Origin: Notospermus geniculatus | Taxonomy: Eukaryota > Nemertea > Pilidiophora > Heteronemertea > Lineidae | Reading direction: 5' to 3' | Assembly: GCA_002633025.1 (NCBI GenBank) | Contig: NMRB01000014.1 | Coordinates: forward strand, 681,584 to 745,583 | Length of the DNA stretch: 64,000 nt | Shown: piece by piece, positions 21,783 through 33,000 of the stretch | Layout: each line of letters begins with the position of its first letter | Numbering within the stretch: position 1 is the stretch's first letter | The notes under the pieces: generated by a model | What the model saw: the letters and a program-made list of their open reading frames with translations, nothing else | The model's database searches: none | Told to the model about the DNA's origin: nothing | Translations under genes and position numbers: made by a program

Positions 21783-21931
21783 GGCGTACACTGATGGCAA
21801 ATCTCAATGCGGCAGGGGTGTTTTAAAGTCGACTGACCCAACGCTGCTGGACTCGTCATTCAGCCGGGTCAGTCGACTTTAAAAACACCCCCACCGTATT
21901 GACTCATTGAGATTTATCGTCAATGTGCGCC
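21783..21931. mobile_element. MITE, GGCGCACATGRACGGCAAAT family, copy 1
   Basis: The left end ggcgtacactgatggcaaat, then ctcaatgcggcaggggtg and agtcgactgaccca, is mirrored on the right, ending gagatttatcgtcaatgtg. A second member is at 49079-49214. The shared peptide DGKSQCG in frames of both copies comes from this inverted repeat and is not a protein family. Confidence 0.9.
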
Positions 21932-22517
21932 CAGCCTTGCATATGAAAAAGGTAAAAGATCACGGAGGGATGTCTTGAAATTTCATTGCAACACATTCGT
22001 TGGCGGCACCTGGTAGATAATGATGGCATCATGAACTGCAATATCCATGTAATTGTCTCCAATACTAAATTCATGATAGTGCACGCTATGTAGTGTGTCA
22101 TGCATGTTTTAGTTGGTCTGTCTAGGACGTGACATTTGCACACACGGTATAGGTTGTGTAATGTTCCAATACTAATTGAATACTGGTCATGCATGTAAAA
22201 TGTACTCAGTGTTCTTGTGATTGAGTCGTACTGTTGTGTCTGTCCTATCCGAGGTCGGGCCATCCTCAGTCTATTTTTCTAATTCTACAAAATGTGTATA
22301 TTCTGTATCTAATTTATTTGTTCCGGAGTCTGCAACTTGTTTGGATGGTTGAAATGATTATGTATATAGATGGAAGTATTTTTGTAAAATAATGTACCAA
22401 ATTACCGTAGGAGGGACTCGTTATGGAAAAGATATAGAATATATATATAGAATATGCAGAAGAAAAAAGTCTTGTTGTTCACTGATTCATACTATTTTTT
22501 GGAACTACTTTGGCTGG

Positions 22518-22633
22518 GAATCCATTCACGGGAATTTCGAGCGGTGCGATGCCGCATCCTTTGTCCACGACCGACGCGGTGGAAACACAATGGTTGCGGC
22601 ATCGCATCGCTAGAAAATCGCGTGAATAGATTC
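22518..22633. mobile_element. foldback MITE, GAATCYATTCACGSGA ends
   Basis: Left arm gaatccattcacgggaattt, then cgagcggtgcgatgccgca; right arm is its imperfect reverse complement. It abuts the next element at 22634 directly. Confidence 0.85.
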
Positions 22634-22821
22634 TTAAGGCGCTGCTCCACGTGACAGTTTTCTGTCGAAAGTTTGCTGTCAGATAGTCATTGCTGTCAGA
22701 CAGCAATAATTGCTGTCAGCTAGTGACTGTATGACAGCAATTATTGCTGTCTGACAGCAATAATTGACTATCTGACAGCAAACTTTCGACAGAAAACTGT
22801 CACGTGGAGCAGCGCCTTTAA
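22634..22821. mobile_element. TTAA-bounded foldback, GGCGCTGCTCCACGTGACAG ends
   Basis: TTAA at 22634 and again at 22818. The arms are about 60 bp (ggcgctgctccacgtgacag, ttttctgtcgaaagtttgct). The centre is built from repeated gctgtcagacagcaataatt words. Each arm contains CACGTG (22648 and 22801). Confidence 0.93.
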
Positions 22822-22996
22822 GGTGCTGCTCCACGTGAGAGTTTTCTCGCGCAAGTTGGCTCTCAATGGGCAATTCAACCAAAGAAAACTAATGGACAAT
22901 CCATTGGTGTCAGCATAATCCGCGAGAAACCAACAATGGTTGCTCATTAGGAGCCGACTGGCACGAGAGAACTCACGTGGAGGACTAGCGCTTTTA
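22818..22996. mobile_element. TTAA-edged foldback, GGTGCTGCTCCACGTGAGAG ends
   Basis: A diverged relative of 22634-22821 that shares its boundary TTAA at 22818-22821. Left arm ggtgctgctccacgtgagag, then ttttctcgcgc and gttggctc; right arm gagccgactggcacgagaga, then actcacgtgg. CACGTG occurs at 22832 and 22974. The right edge reads tttta rather than TTAA. Confidence 0.88.
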
Positions 22997-23511
22997 GCCA
23001 TATACCAGAACAGACGTTCATTATGGAGTTCTTGTGACGAAGGGAATAGGGATCATAACTACGATAGAGGGCAGCACATCATAACCAGGTCCTATAAATG
23101 GACACCCTTTGTGTTGGAAATTGATCAGGGACCTGGATATCCCTTTCATTTCAATAGTTTTAACCACTAGTGACACCTATTGAGGCAGTGGGTTATGGTC
23201 CTCATTTCTTGGCAGCGACACGCTTTTCTTTCATCGTGGCTTTAAGAGACGACGTAAGCTTAGAATTCCGGCATCCATGTCACTTGTTTCTCCGATACTG
23301 GGTAAGATGGTTATTGCTGTTTTTTACACATCACAGAATATGGAAAAATCACTAATTTCCTGATTGCATATCATATGAGTGTCTGGGCTGAGAGCTACGG
23401 GCAAAGTTGTTATTGTCATGCATCTTAAAAAAGAACAAGTAATTACATATCCTGGTGAGAGGCAACAAAAAGCTTTACAATTAGGCCTACGGAAAGGTTT
23501 TCTAAGCCGAT
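22997..23511. other. unannotated non-coding stretch
   Basis: Nothing recognised. Short frames only. Confidence 0.4.
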
Positions 23512-23515
23512 TTAA

Positions 23516-23711
23516 CCCTTTACTCCCAGTGCCAATTTCATCAACAGCTGAAAAATATTCAGTGATTCTGAAAATGGAAGCCCTGTCACATGCAAGTATT
23601 CATTGGAAAACACTCCGTGGCTTTCGCATCAATACCTATTGATAGGGCTCACGGGTACCTTCGGTGCATATCTTCAAATATGACACACAATGCACTTTGG
23701 CAGTGAAAGGG
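23516..23711. mobile_element. piggyBac-like MITE, CCCTTT ends, TTAA target
   Basis: TTAA at 23512-23515 and 23712-23715 flanks a 196-bp element beginning ccctttactcccagtgccaa and ending ttggcagtgaaaggg. A TTAA target together with CCC...GGG termini is the hallmark of piggyBac-type elements. It is non-coding. Confidence 0.9.
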
Positions 23712-23715
23712 TTAA

Positions 23716-25308
23716 CCAATGCATTTAAACTCAGAAAAATACCATTGCTTGTTATTTTCCAGTATGAGATCTCATTATGGGGCGCTCGGTCAATGAAATT
23801 AGAGAGAACGCCACCACTGTTGAATGTTGACTGACTTTTGGTCGAAACCAATCGCGGCATTGATTAAGAGTTTCAGCGTTTTAGAAACGTTTATCACTTG
23901 TCAAAGACGCGAAATTGTACTCTTCGCAAGAAAATAAAACAAAATTTGAATCAATTAATTATAATGTCATGACCAATTAATTCTTCGCGTTTCGATTCAG
24001 TCATTTTCAAAGGCGCCATTTCTGCGGCTCAAACTTCTCGATAAAAACTGATGTCATCGTAAATTGAAATTCAAAATAAGATTTGATATTTTAACCAACG
24101 ATTTCAAGCCGTGGGAATCCAACGATTTCCAAGCCGTTCGAATCGTACCGTATTCACAGGATTCTGCTCGGACCAGGTCTGGTCCTTATAAATATTCAAC
24201 GTGCCGTTCACTAGAAACAACAACCAAGCCATACGGGGGACTGCGTTTCGCCCACTCGGCTCCTCCACTGACGTCACAATCGTATCGTGTTGAATCCAGA
24301 TAAGGTCATTTCCGCCAGCAAGCGGTGGGATGCCACACCTTCACAGACCAGCAGATTGTGGTTGGCGTGCTTGTGCCTTCAGCAATGCTAATGAATGAAA
24401 CAAACATTGATTTCTATTGCATCCAAAATTTATTCACTAAAATGCTACCGAGGAGCCTACAATGTGACAAGAAGGGGGCGGTAGTTACACTGTTGCCGGA
24501 ACTGGGGGATAACAATATTTGTAGTGGGGGAGGCCAAACACTAGACTGCACTAAATGTTCGCCCAAACTTCGCACCAACATGGCACGACATGTGCATGTA
24601 CCGACTACGCCAAAGAATATCTCTCGGCGTTCCATAGAATTCAAGTGCCATAAAAATACTCCCCTCTGAGGCTGCTGGAGACAGTTCGAAGGTGTATGCT
24701 AGAACGACGTAGGCTGGCAGGCTTAGATTCCAGCAGCGTCGCTGGCTTTGCTACTTTTCCACAGCAGAAGTATAGTCATGTAACATCAGCTGAAAACCGT
24801 CAAACGCGGCCTTTATCATGATGGCAGCAACGAAGAGAACGAAATCTGACAGCCAATCAGGCGGATTGTCCCGTGACGTCATTTATGCCTGCAGTAGATC
24901 AAAATTGCATTTCTCTGAGCACAAATTGAAAATAGAGAAATTTGTCTGTCATTGGTAGCAATCAAAGTTGACTGCGAGAGAGAATAACGTTAACAACATC
25001 CAGCAATGGTGCAACAAGTCGGCTGGGGAAGGAGGGTGTCCGCCAGCAATCAGGTCACAGGTTAGTTGGCGATGGGCTGAATCGCGGGGTCGAGTTCCTT
25101 CCCCTTGCTCTTCTCAAGAGCCGAACATCCTTGGTCGGTTATTGAACCCCGTGGAGTGCTTCGGTACCTGAACATGAGATAGCACGGAAGAAAGCAAGGA
25201 GACAAAGAAGATTTGTTACTGATAATTACTGTATACAAAGGCGACAGGTGGTTGGAGAGTGTCAATAGTGGTAATGAAAAGGAATAGGCTCTATGATGAA
25301 CACTTGTC
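23716..25308. other. unannotated non-coding stretch
   Basis: Contains a small palindrome, ggaccaggtctggtcc, near 24171. Frames at 24064-24669 and the 165-codon minus frame at 25559-25062 have no recognisable domain. Confidence 0.35.
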
Positions 25309-25354
25309 ACTTTCTTGAAAGATAAGTGTGTACTTTCTTGAAAGATAAGTGTGT
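25309..25354 (+). repeat. 23-bp tandem duplication
   Basis: Two perfect copies of actttcttgaaagataag plus tgtgt. Confidence 0.95.
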
Positions 25355-25597
25355 AAGTACACCACCACAGAGTATCTAAGCCGGTTTTATCTTCAGCGTG
25401 TGGACAGGATATTTTGTGAAGTACATGTAGGCCTACATTGTACACTGTAGATTGTGTGGTTGCACTCTGCCAGTCTTTGGATCGAATTGCAGTCCTTATG
25501 GAATGGAAACAAAGAGCGTCCTCGTCAATTACCGTCTTCAGGTCCGTATTTGTTGGCACTCTGATGTAATACTTGTATGATCTGGCTATTGTTAATA

Positions 25598-25971
25598 GCC
25601 TTGGTTACACTACATAAAAATACCCGTGTTTTTCCAGACCCGTGTCAAACCCGTGTGTACGAAAATACCGGCGAGAGGTCACACTACAACACTGTAGTTA
25701 AGTAGCCCGGCGACAGTTGCGCTGCAAACATTGACTCTTCGGTCATTTCTGAATTGGCATACATTGTCGGAGGCGCGAAAACGACGTCACTTAATGGCCG
25801 CGCCATCTGTCGCCGTGCGAAGAACTAACGAACACACGGGGATTTCGAAAAGCACGGCGAGATTGCCGTGTCTCAAAAACCCGTGTTTTTCAGACACGGG
25901 TTTCTTGAAGCCCGGCAATTCATAGGTGTGACCGCAAAAAACCCGGGGATTTTATGTAGTGTAACCACGGC
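25598..25971. mobile_element. MITE, GCCNTGGTTACACTACATAA ends, TA target
   Basis: Flanked by TA (25596-25597 and 25972-25973). Inverted ends are gccttggttacactacataa and ttatgtagtgtaaccacggc. The 374-bp interior is GC-rich and repeats cccgtgttttt and acacgggttt words. No transposase frame was seen. Confidence 0.9.
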
Positions 25972-26503
25972 TAATGTCTACCAAGCTCTACCGTGACCAC
26001 TGTTGCGGGGCCACGAAATTAGATTGCACAGCCACTACAAGTAGACGGTATTGGCGAGGAGCTTCCCTGTAGTGCAGTGTATGTGTCTCAGTGGTCGTGA
26101 TCTTTCGAAAGCTTGCGATTCACAGTAATCGGGGGATAGAACTGGTGTTGGCAGGACGCGTATGTACGGCACCCTGCAACTCTCACGATGCTGGGCGACT
26201 TCTCGCGAAAAAACAACAGCAGATCTCAAAAGACGTACCAGGAATTACCACTGTGGCCGTATTTGGCCTAGGCTGTTTGATATGACATTGAAGAAATAAT
26301 GAGTACACGAAAGTAACCTGTTGATGATAATTAGTGTATGCTCAGAGAGCAGGTGGGTGGTGAATGTCAACAGAAGACACTGGATTACTAAGTTGACGAT
26401 TCTGTGCGTGACTGGGAAACGATTTCTTAGTAATAACCTACATACTCAGCAAGAGGATGTTAGCCTACAGTCTTCCCAACAACCAGCAGCATACTGTAGA
26501 CAG

Positions 26504-26746
26504 CAGGGCCGTAGCTAGCTTTTTTCGCTGGGGGGCATTTTAAGCAGACGAGCTCTACGGACGTGGGCAGCACCGAAGGGTCGTTTTGGGGGGGGTATTT
26601 GAAAATTAGAGGCTCTGAGATGCAATTTGAGGTCAATTTCCTGCAATACTGATCTTTTATCCCATTTGATTTTGCTGAAAAAAACTTTTTAATTGGCCTG
26701 GGGGCATTTGCCCCCCCCCCGTCCCTATGCTATAGCTACGGGCCTG
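26504..26746. mobile_element. CAGGGCCGTAGCTAGC-ended element
   Basis: The ends cagggccgtagctagct and tatagctacgggcctg are inverted repeats, and the interior holds G- and C-runs of up to ten. The 5 bases gacag occur just outside both ends, a possible target duplication. It is related to 17955-18137. Confidence 0.85.
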
Positions 26747-29700
26747 GACAGGCCTACACGTGAAACCCGTTTGCAAACTAAACGTGTTGGAAGGCCTAGG
26801 TTTGCGATCCAGCTCGTTCTTTTCACGAGAACTCATGAATACGTATATAATGTATTTTGTAGAGATGAGAAGGCGAAGAAACGGCAACACCAAAACTGGT
26901 AATATCGCTGTAAGGATGACGAAAAAAGATCAAGCTATCGGAATGAACGTTTGTCATGCAAAAGGTACTTTCATAAAGTTAATTTGGTAACGTCTTCCTG
27001 TGGAGGAATTAACAAAGTGTAATATTTCATTATCATGTCATGATTCTGGCATTATGCCTCTTCAGGGACGTCATCCTCTCATTTTGCTTCATACGGAAGG
27101 AAACTGCTAGATTAATTAGCTTTCATTATGACAATGGTCTCAGATGACGAACTCTATAATAACTTGATTGGATTTTCTAAATCATTAGTTGCACGACGTC
27201 ACGATGTAATGCATGTCTTTTCTTTTTTCTTTGAAAATGAACCATGCACGTTCTTGTTCTTGTTCTACATGTACTTCTTTTTCGCTTAGGAACAGTTCGA
27301 TTTACGTCTGTTCAGCTTTCAGCACTCGTCCAGATTCCTCTTGCCATAATATACCACGCAGTCAGACAAAAAATAAGGGTCTGTAAATAAACAAAAAATA
27401 CTGTGAATCAGCAGCCAATAATGTTAAACTTGCACGGATCAAACTCAGCCAGTTTGCCGTGACTTACATGTACTAGCCGTCCAGTGAGCAAAGTAAAAAC
27501 AACAAGGTTAAACTAGTGCAGAGAAATCTATCTTCAAGATTAAAGTTAAAAGTTACCTGACTTGTATAAAAAATCAAGAAAAAGTTTTTTAAAGGCTCCT
27601 CTGTTGGTTTTCTTTTTCACGTTTGTTTGACAGGCGTATCCTATTTCATAGAAATCCCATACATAGCACCAACATCATGAATAACATAATCGCACCACTT
27701 CATTATTGTTGAAAAAACCTCCAACAGAAAATGGACTCTTTTTATTCCTAGCTCTGCTGCCTGTAACCAGATAGCCTAATGTTGCCCAATAAACCCACAG
27801 ACCAAGTGCAGCGTTGATAATTGCGGCATGCAACTCCAAGGAACGCCAAAGAAAAACAGGAGAAATCAAAGGAAAAGTTGCTAAGATAATATCCTTTAGT
27901 CTAATGGGAATACCCGCCTCATCTCGCATCTTCTTACTCACCTATGATGTCTTGAATTGCTCAAAGTCTTTACCGATCGATTTGGGGGTAAAAGATCTAG
28001 ACTCGGAGTCAGGTAAGCTTGGGCAGAAGGAGATGTACATATCTTCTACAAGATGGACTGGTGTTGGGGCAAGCATATTGTGAACTCGGAATGTACCATT
28101 CCATGCAAACTTTTACCCTATTCAAAAGACACATGGCGTGCAGAATGTACGTCTGGTCCTGGTAAAGACAAGATGGTACGGAATTTTTAAAGATTCTTCG
28201 GTGTGAGGAAAGAAATACTTGGTGTGCTCAGCTGCTGGGAATGAAGCTATTGGCGATTATTCTTATGGGTAAGCATTTATAAAACGTTTTCAGATCAATT
28301 GCAATCATGGGGATAAGAGATTATCCACCGTTTAAAGGGTATGGTCAAGCTGAATTGCTGGTTGAGCGGAGATGATCACTGGTAGGTCGGCGTATCAAGG
28401 ATGGTCTCACTTCAAACGGACAAGTGGGACGGATCTTATCTGCTGATCTTGGGTTTACAGCTTAGTCAACTTGTGTACTGTGAGAGGGCACGGTTTTTCC
28501 ATTATTGAGCAACAGGTGTGAGCGTTAATCACAGATGCCACGGTGGATTCAGAATTACTTGCTTTAACCATTTCGCAATCATCTCGGTACGGTTAGTATA
28601 AAAGGCAGGCTGCAGGTTGACGTGCAGGCAATAGTATTTGCAATACTTTTGGCTTCACCATTGGAAACTAACACTAACCCTAACCATTACCCTGCAACCT
28701 GCACTTTGTGCCAACCTTTCGCTCCCCGGTTGAACATGGCACCCTTCTCTACGGATATGAGAGCGCGTTGTTGTTTCAAAGGCGAAGATTTCTTCATTAT
28801 TTTGAAATCGTGAAATGGATACAGCACTCAAACTGTCAAAGCCATACTTTATAGTTGTCCAAGCAGTCGCGATAGGCCTATACACATGCACTTTTGAAAG
28901 TTCTCTTGGACAACAATCATATTTACACATATTGTAATCGTGTTGGAGGGGAGCGTACCATATACAGTATCAGCCATTTCCAAACGGAGACGCATTCCAA
29001 GGCAAACAGGCCTGCTTTCAAAAATGATTGCATCTTCCGTTTTTATTGAATAGACCACCCCATGATCGATGGAAGAAAACCTATAAACGGCCATTTATGT
29101 TGTCAAAAAGCTAGCATGACGTCATTACCGCAGGAAGTTGTTAACTAATGCAGGTTGGCCGGAGACATTTTATATTACCAGATATTTCATCGGAGGATGG
29201 AAGTTGTCAGGGAGGCAATAAAAGCGTCATATCTTGATTCAGTCGACGTATGATTGTATACCATACATATATACCAAAAACCGCGACAGGGGCGACGTAT
29301 CAGACTGATTTATAACAAGGTTATGGGTTATCTCTGCGCAAAGCAACTTTCTCTTCTCGCCGCCAGAGGGATTCACGTGAGATTATGACTAAGAGAAATG
29401 CTCTGCCGCCATTTGTTGTCTGATCCGCCATCTCTGAATTGTGACGCGTGTACTTTGTGGCGTATAGTTCCTGGAGCAGAGAGGACCGTTAGGTTCTTTG
29501 ACGACTCTTCAATACTGAACTCTAAGAAAAGAAGTTCTTCAAAGTCCTTTCTGTTGCTAAAAAACGTTTGTACTCGACTTCACCTGATGTCTAGAGGTGC
29601 CGAGTATATTATTTTCTCAACAGTAACCCTTATTTTCTCAACAGGCGCGCTGGAGACAATCTGACTATTTTCAGCATGATTAGCGAGGTTCAAAGAATCT

Positions 29701-29871
29701 GATCTCACCAGATGTCTTCCCTTGAGAGGACACTGACGCAGTTGGTCGCTTTTGTATTTCGGAAAGCTTTTTGCGCATGAATATAATCAGAAGAGTTTAG
29801 AAAAAGGATGGCGAGGTACACAATATTATGATGTAGCTGGTCGTGCTACAGGGAGTTTTTTGGCTGTTTGG
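26747..29871. other. mostly featureless stretch
   Basis: No repeat family or gene was recognised. A TATA-like tataaaagg occurs at 28597-28605. The 13-base attttctcaacag occurs twice near 29611 and 29632. Confidence 0.35.
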
Positions 29872-30087
29872 AGAGTATTTTGTGAAAATGGGTTCGAGGG
29901 CCTGTTCAGAAATCGTGAAAGGAGATGGTTGGTCTTTGGTAAGGAATGCTGTTCAAAGAATTCTGCACCGTTTTGTGCCTGCATCTTGTGTAGAGTATTC
30001 TGTGTATATGGGTTCGGTAGCTTGTTGAGACATCGTAAAAAAAGATGGTCGGTTGTTGATGAGGAATGCTGCTCAAAGAACTCTGCT
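29872..30087 (+). repeat. imperfect 120-bp tandem duplication in an open frame
   Basis: Two units start at 29872 and 29992, exactly 120 bp apart, and lie within one plus-strand open frame (29752-30153). In translation both contain VFC, GF, RRW or KRW and ECCSKNSA in register. By eye, codon differences are mostly replacements (about 13 against 6 silent), so the frame is not clearly under protein constraint. It is either a duplicated non-coding segment or a relic of a repeat-containing protein; neither is identified. Confidence 0.7.
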
Positions 30088-30679
30088 CTGCATCTTTTTA
30101 TGTACATGTTCATGTACATTGACAAGAACAGACTCCTATCCCAGATTAGCTAAGAATCAGCTAACTATCTTCAGGCAAAATGAAGACTTGCGTGCTCGGT
30201 CTGTCTTCATTGATTTCCTACAATTGACGATAAACCATCGGAAATGAACACTATCCTATAATCTACCGACATCGATCACGTTCTAATTGCTGATTAGCAT
30301 CCATTAAAACCGGTTACATTAATGCATTACTCTATTTCTAATGGGACACGATGGAAGAAAGACTATCCCTCCGTAAGCCCACTTATAAAAGCCGTGTTGC
30401 GCTTAGCAACAATGGCAGCGCGAGGTAGAAAGGGATAATTTGATTTGCTTGACGATTTACCTCGATACCGAGGATATCGTTACGTTGATCACTACAAGCT
30501 TGATATCATTCGCAGTTTATCTCTTTCATTCATAAAGCTTGTTTAAATCCGTATTTATAGCTTATGATCCCGTAAGTACTTTCCAGCAGAAAAAAGGATG
30601 AATGGTAACAACCTTGGGTGAGAATGGAGAAAAGGGAGGCACTATGTGTTCATGTCATCTGCATGTACATGTACATCTA

Positions 30680-31398
30680 CAGGGTGTCCCAGAAAAAAGG
30701 TAATCCTGGCGAAAAGGGTTAATGTGATGAGACTATGCATTTTAACACTTTTGGCATTGCATCATAGTAAAGTGGAACCTATCAGCTTTCCGTTGATGCC
30801 ATTGTGACGCCCATGCTGCTATGCATGACTGAGCACAAAGGCTCTGAAAAAGACACGCAGATTTTACCTTGTTCCAAGTCAGGAAATTCCATTAAGTTTG
30901 TGTCACACATGGTTGAGGTCTCATGAATGTAAGACTGTATGTCACGACTGGGAGAGGTAGGTATCGGCCTATTCCAAGCATATGCAAGTGTTCAAGGCAG
31001 TGTGGGTGACAGATTTTGCAGTGATGGTTCAGCTCAGCAGAGAGCAGAGAGTGTTTGTGGTGAAAAGGTTTCAGGAAACGAAGAGTTTGCAAGCTACGCA
31101 AGATGCTTTCAGGGATACTTTTCAAGCTATTATTGGTTATTTAAACATAAATTCTTTTACGCCCACATAATGTGGCATAACATCAGGATGGAATTTTCCA
31201 ACTTGGAACAAGGTAAAATCTGCATGTCTTTTTCAGGGCCTTGGTGCTCAGTCATGCATAGCAACATCAGCATCAACGGAAAGCTCATAGCTTCCACTTT
31301 ACATGTACTATGATGCAATGCCAAAAGTTTGTTAAAATGCATGATCTCATCACATTAAAACTTTTCGCCAGGATTACCTTTTTTTCTGGGACACCCTG
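30680..31398 (+). mobile_element. Tc1/mariner-type element, internally deleted
   Basis: Flanked by TA (30678-30679 and 31399-31400). The ends are cagggtgtcccagaaaaaa and tttttctgggacaccctg. The inverted arms are long, about 213 bp (30680-30892 and 31187-31398), and strongly similar. CAGGGTGTCCC termini with a TA target are typical of Tc1/mariner-superfamily elements. The centre keeps only the start of a transposase, so most of the gene is missing and the copy is non-autonomous. Confidence 0.92.
31024..31170 (+). pseudogene. transposase N-terminal helix-turn-helix fragment
   Basis: The plus-strand frame begins MVQLSREQRVFVVKRFQETK and continues SLQATQDAFRDTFQ before running into the right-arm sequence and a stop. 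This EQRVFIV...ETKS...FR..F pattern is the N-terminal DNA-binding helix-turn-helix (DUF4817-like) of Tc1/mariner-type transposases. In a full element it would bind the inverted repeats, followed by a DDE/D catalytic domain of several hundred residues. Here about 34 family-like residues remain and the catalytic part is absent, so it cannot transpose DNA. It sits centrally between the inverted arms. The family assignment rests on recalled motif similarity and was not computed. Confidence 0.8.
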
Positions 31399-31534
31399 TA
31401 CATATAGATGTGTGTAGCCTACACGTGAAGTACAATGTAGATGTATGCCTATAACGCGAAAATTAATGATGTAATACCGCTCTGTCGCTTATGACTTAAA
31501 ATACTTTTGTTTGGGTGTGTATGTTTAATTGGTA

Positions 31535-31659
31535 AGGATGCGATTACGTAGAAGAATAGGGCATACTAACACACCGATTACCAAATGGTTCACACAGGGT
31601 TTGATGACCGTGAAGCCACTGTTACCGCTGTGTCGGTATCCCCTATGTAATCGCAGCCT
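31535..31659. mobile_element. MITE, AGGCTGCGATTACATAG ends
   Basis: Left aggatgcgattacgtag, right ctatgtaatcgcagcct. The interior contains gtgaagccactgttacc, closely matched by gtgaagccattgttaac in the element at 47152-47285, so they are relatives. Confidence 0.82.
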
Positions 31660-32743
31660 AACGAGTACGTTGGAGGATTTTTCACACATGAACACTGAAA
31701 AAAAATTCCAGAGAAAGGGTGTAAAAAAATCTGAAACTATCCGCAGTCACCGCGGTGAACAGGTTGTAATTGGGGTGGAAGCTGACACCAGGCAAGTAAT
31801 TGTGTCCTAGAGAAATCATGGCTTGGTTTTTATGTCGCACACAGGAACCACCGCAATGAAATGAAATAGCTACTGCGTGTACGCCGCGTCAGCTGTGATA
31901 AGAGTTGTGTCATGTCTTGATGACGTTGGTTTCGAAATCCAATCACCTTAATCTCATCATTTGTGGAAATACATTTAAATTTGTTTTAAATCGAGACGCT
32001 CGGTTCACTGCTTAGCGAGATTAAGCTACGTGGGTTGAATGCGCTTATGACAATGTTAGGATCTTGTGGACCGTCACATGCCCTTCGACATTTGAATTAT
32101 CTCAATATTCGCCCATCTGCCTTGAGGTTGCTCATTGCCACGATTTGTTCCGATGCGATGAAACATGAATTCCATATTTTCAAAACATCTCCACTAACCT
32201 GCAGTCAGAAATGTGAGATGAAGTTGTATCTTACATCTATCGGAATTGTATAACCTTTGGGGAATTCTTTCAAGATATCTGCTCACAAAACCATTTTGAG
32301 TTGATCGTGTGATTTCGCTTTTTTGTACTCATTTCTTAAGCAGATAAAGCAAATATGTTCTGAAAGGATGACACTTTTGTTTAGCTCTAAGAAATGCTAC
32401 CTGCAAGGGCATTCCTATTGTAAAGAAACTTAGATGTCAACATCATGACATACTGTAGCATTGTTCCATTCTCTTTGCGAACAGGTACATGTTGCTTTAT
32501 TCAATTCAAGTAACTGTCTTCACCGTTTTTCAGCGAATGGCCATCGAAGTCCTTCCCTCTAATATACTGTGTTTCATAACCTCATGTATGCCCATCGGGC
32601 CACGTCTAGAATAGGCAACTGTAGAGGCGTACGGTCAACTTTACATTCTGACTTCTGTTGAAATCAGTGTAAGCAGTTTAAACTAAATTCTATTCAAGAA
32701 CCTACCATCTGGATGTTTTTTAACGAGATGAGAAAGAAGATCA
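31660..32743. other. unannotated non-coding stretch
   Basis: Nothing recognised. Confidence 0.4.
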
Positions 32744-32744
32744 C

Positions 32745-33000
32745 TTAAAGATAATGTATCACGACTTCATTGTTTACATTCAATGTTTGTAAACATGGAT
32801 GTTTACATTTTGTTATTTTGGACTTTTGGGACATGACAACCCACCAAATTGAATACTTTCGGTGTCAAAATAAGTTCTAGGGGGGCATGCCACCAACAAA
32901 TGACTCATAAGACAAAGAAAGACTGGACACAAACAAACAAAATGTAAATAAACAATGATTTTCGTCGCCCGCGAAAACACCCGTGATACATTATCTTTAA
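32745..33000. mobile_element. TTAA-bounded MITE, AGATAATGTATCACG ends
   Basis: TTAA lies at each edge, then agataatgtatcacg and cgtgatacattatct. The interior has tgtttacat, gtaaacatgg, atgtttacatt and gtaaataaacaa. The edge design resembles 3851-4097 and 60098-60716. Confidence 0.88.

Noticed and set aside
21643-21882. Peptide DGKSQCG shared with 49023-49217 as a possible gene family
   Set aside because: It is the translation of a MITE inverted repeat.
25010-25120. Possible tRNA-derived SINE (ggtcgagttcc near a ttggcgatggg word)
   Set aside because: The boxes match poorly, and no tail, target duplication or second copy was seen.
25062-25559. 165-codon minus-strand open frame
   Set aside because: No recognisable domain, codon pattern or promoter; expected occasionally by chance in this much AT-rich DNA.
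28660-28690. Telomere-like ctaaccctaacc
   Set aside because: Less than two clean units; it is background sequence.
30383-30435. TATA-like ttataaaagcc followed by ATG
   Set aside because: The ATG is only about 30 bases away and the frame closes after eight codons.
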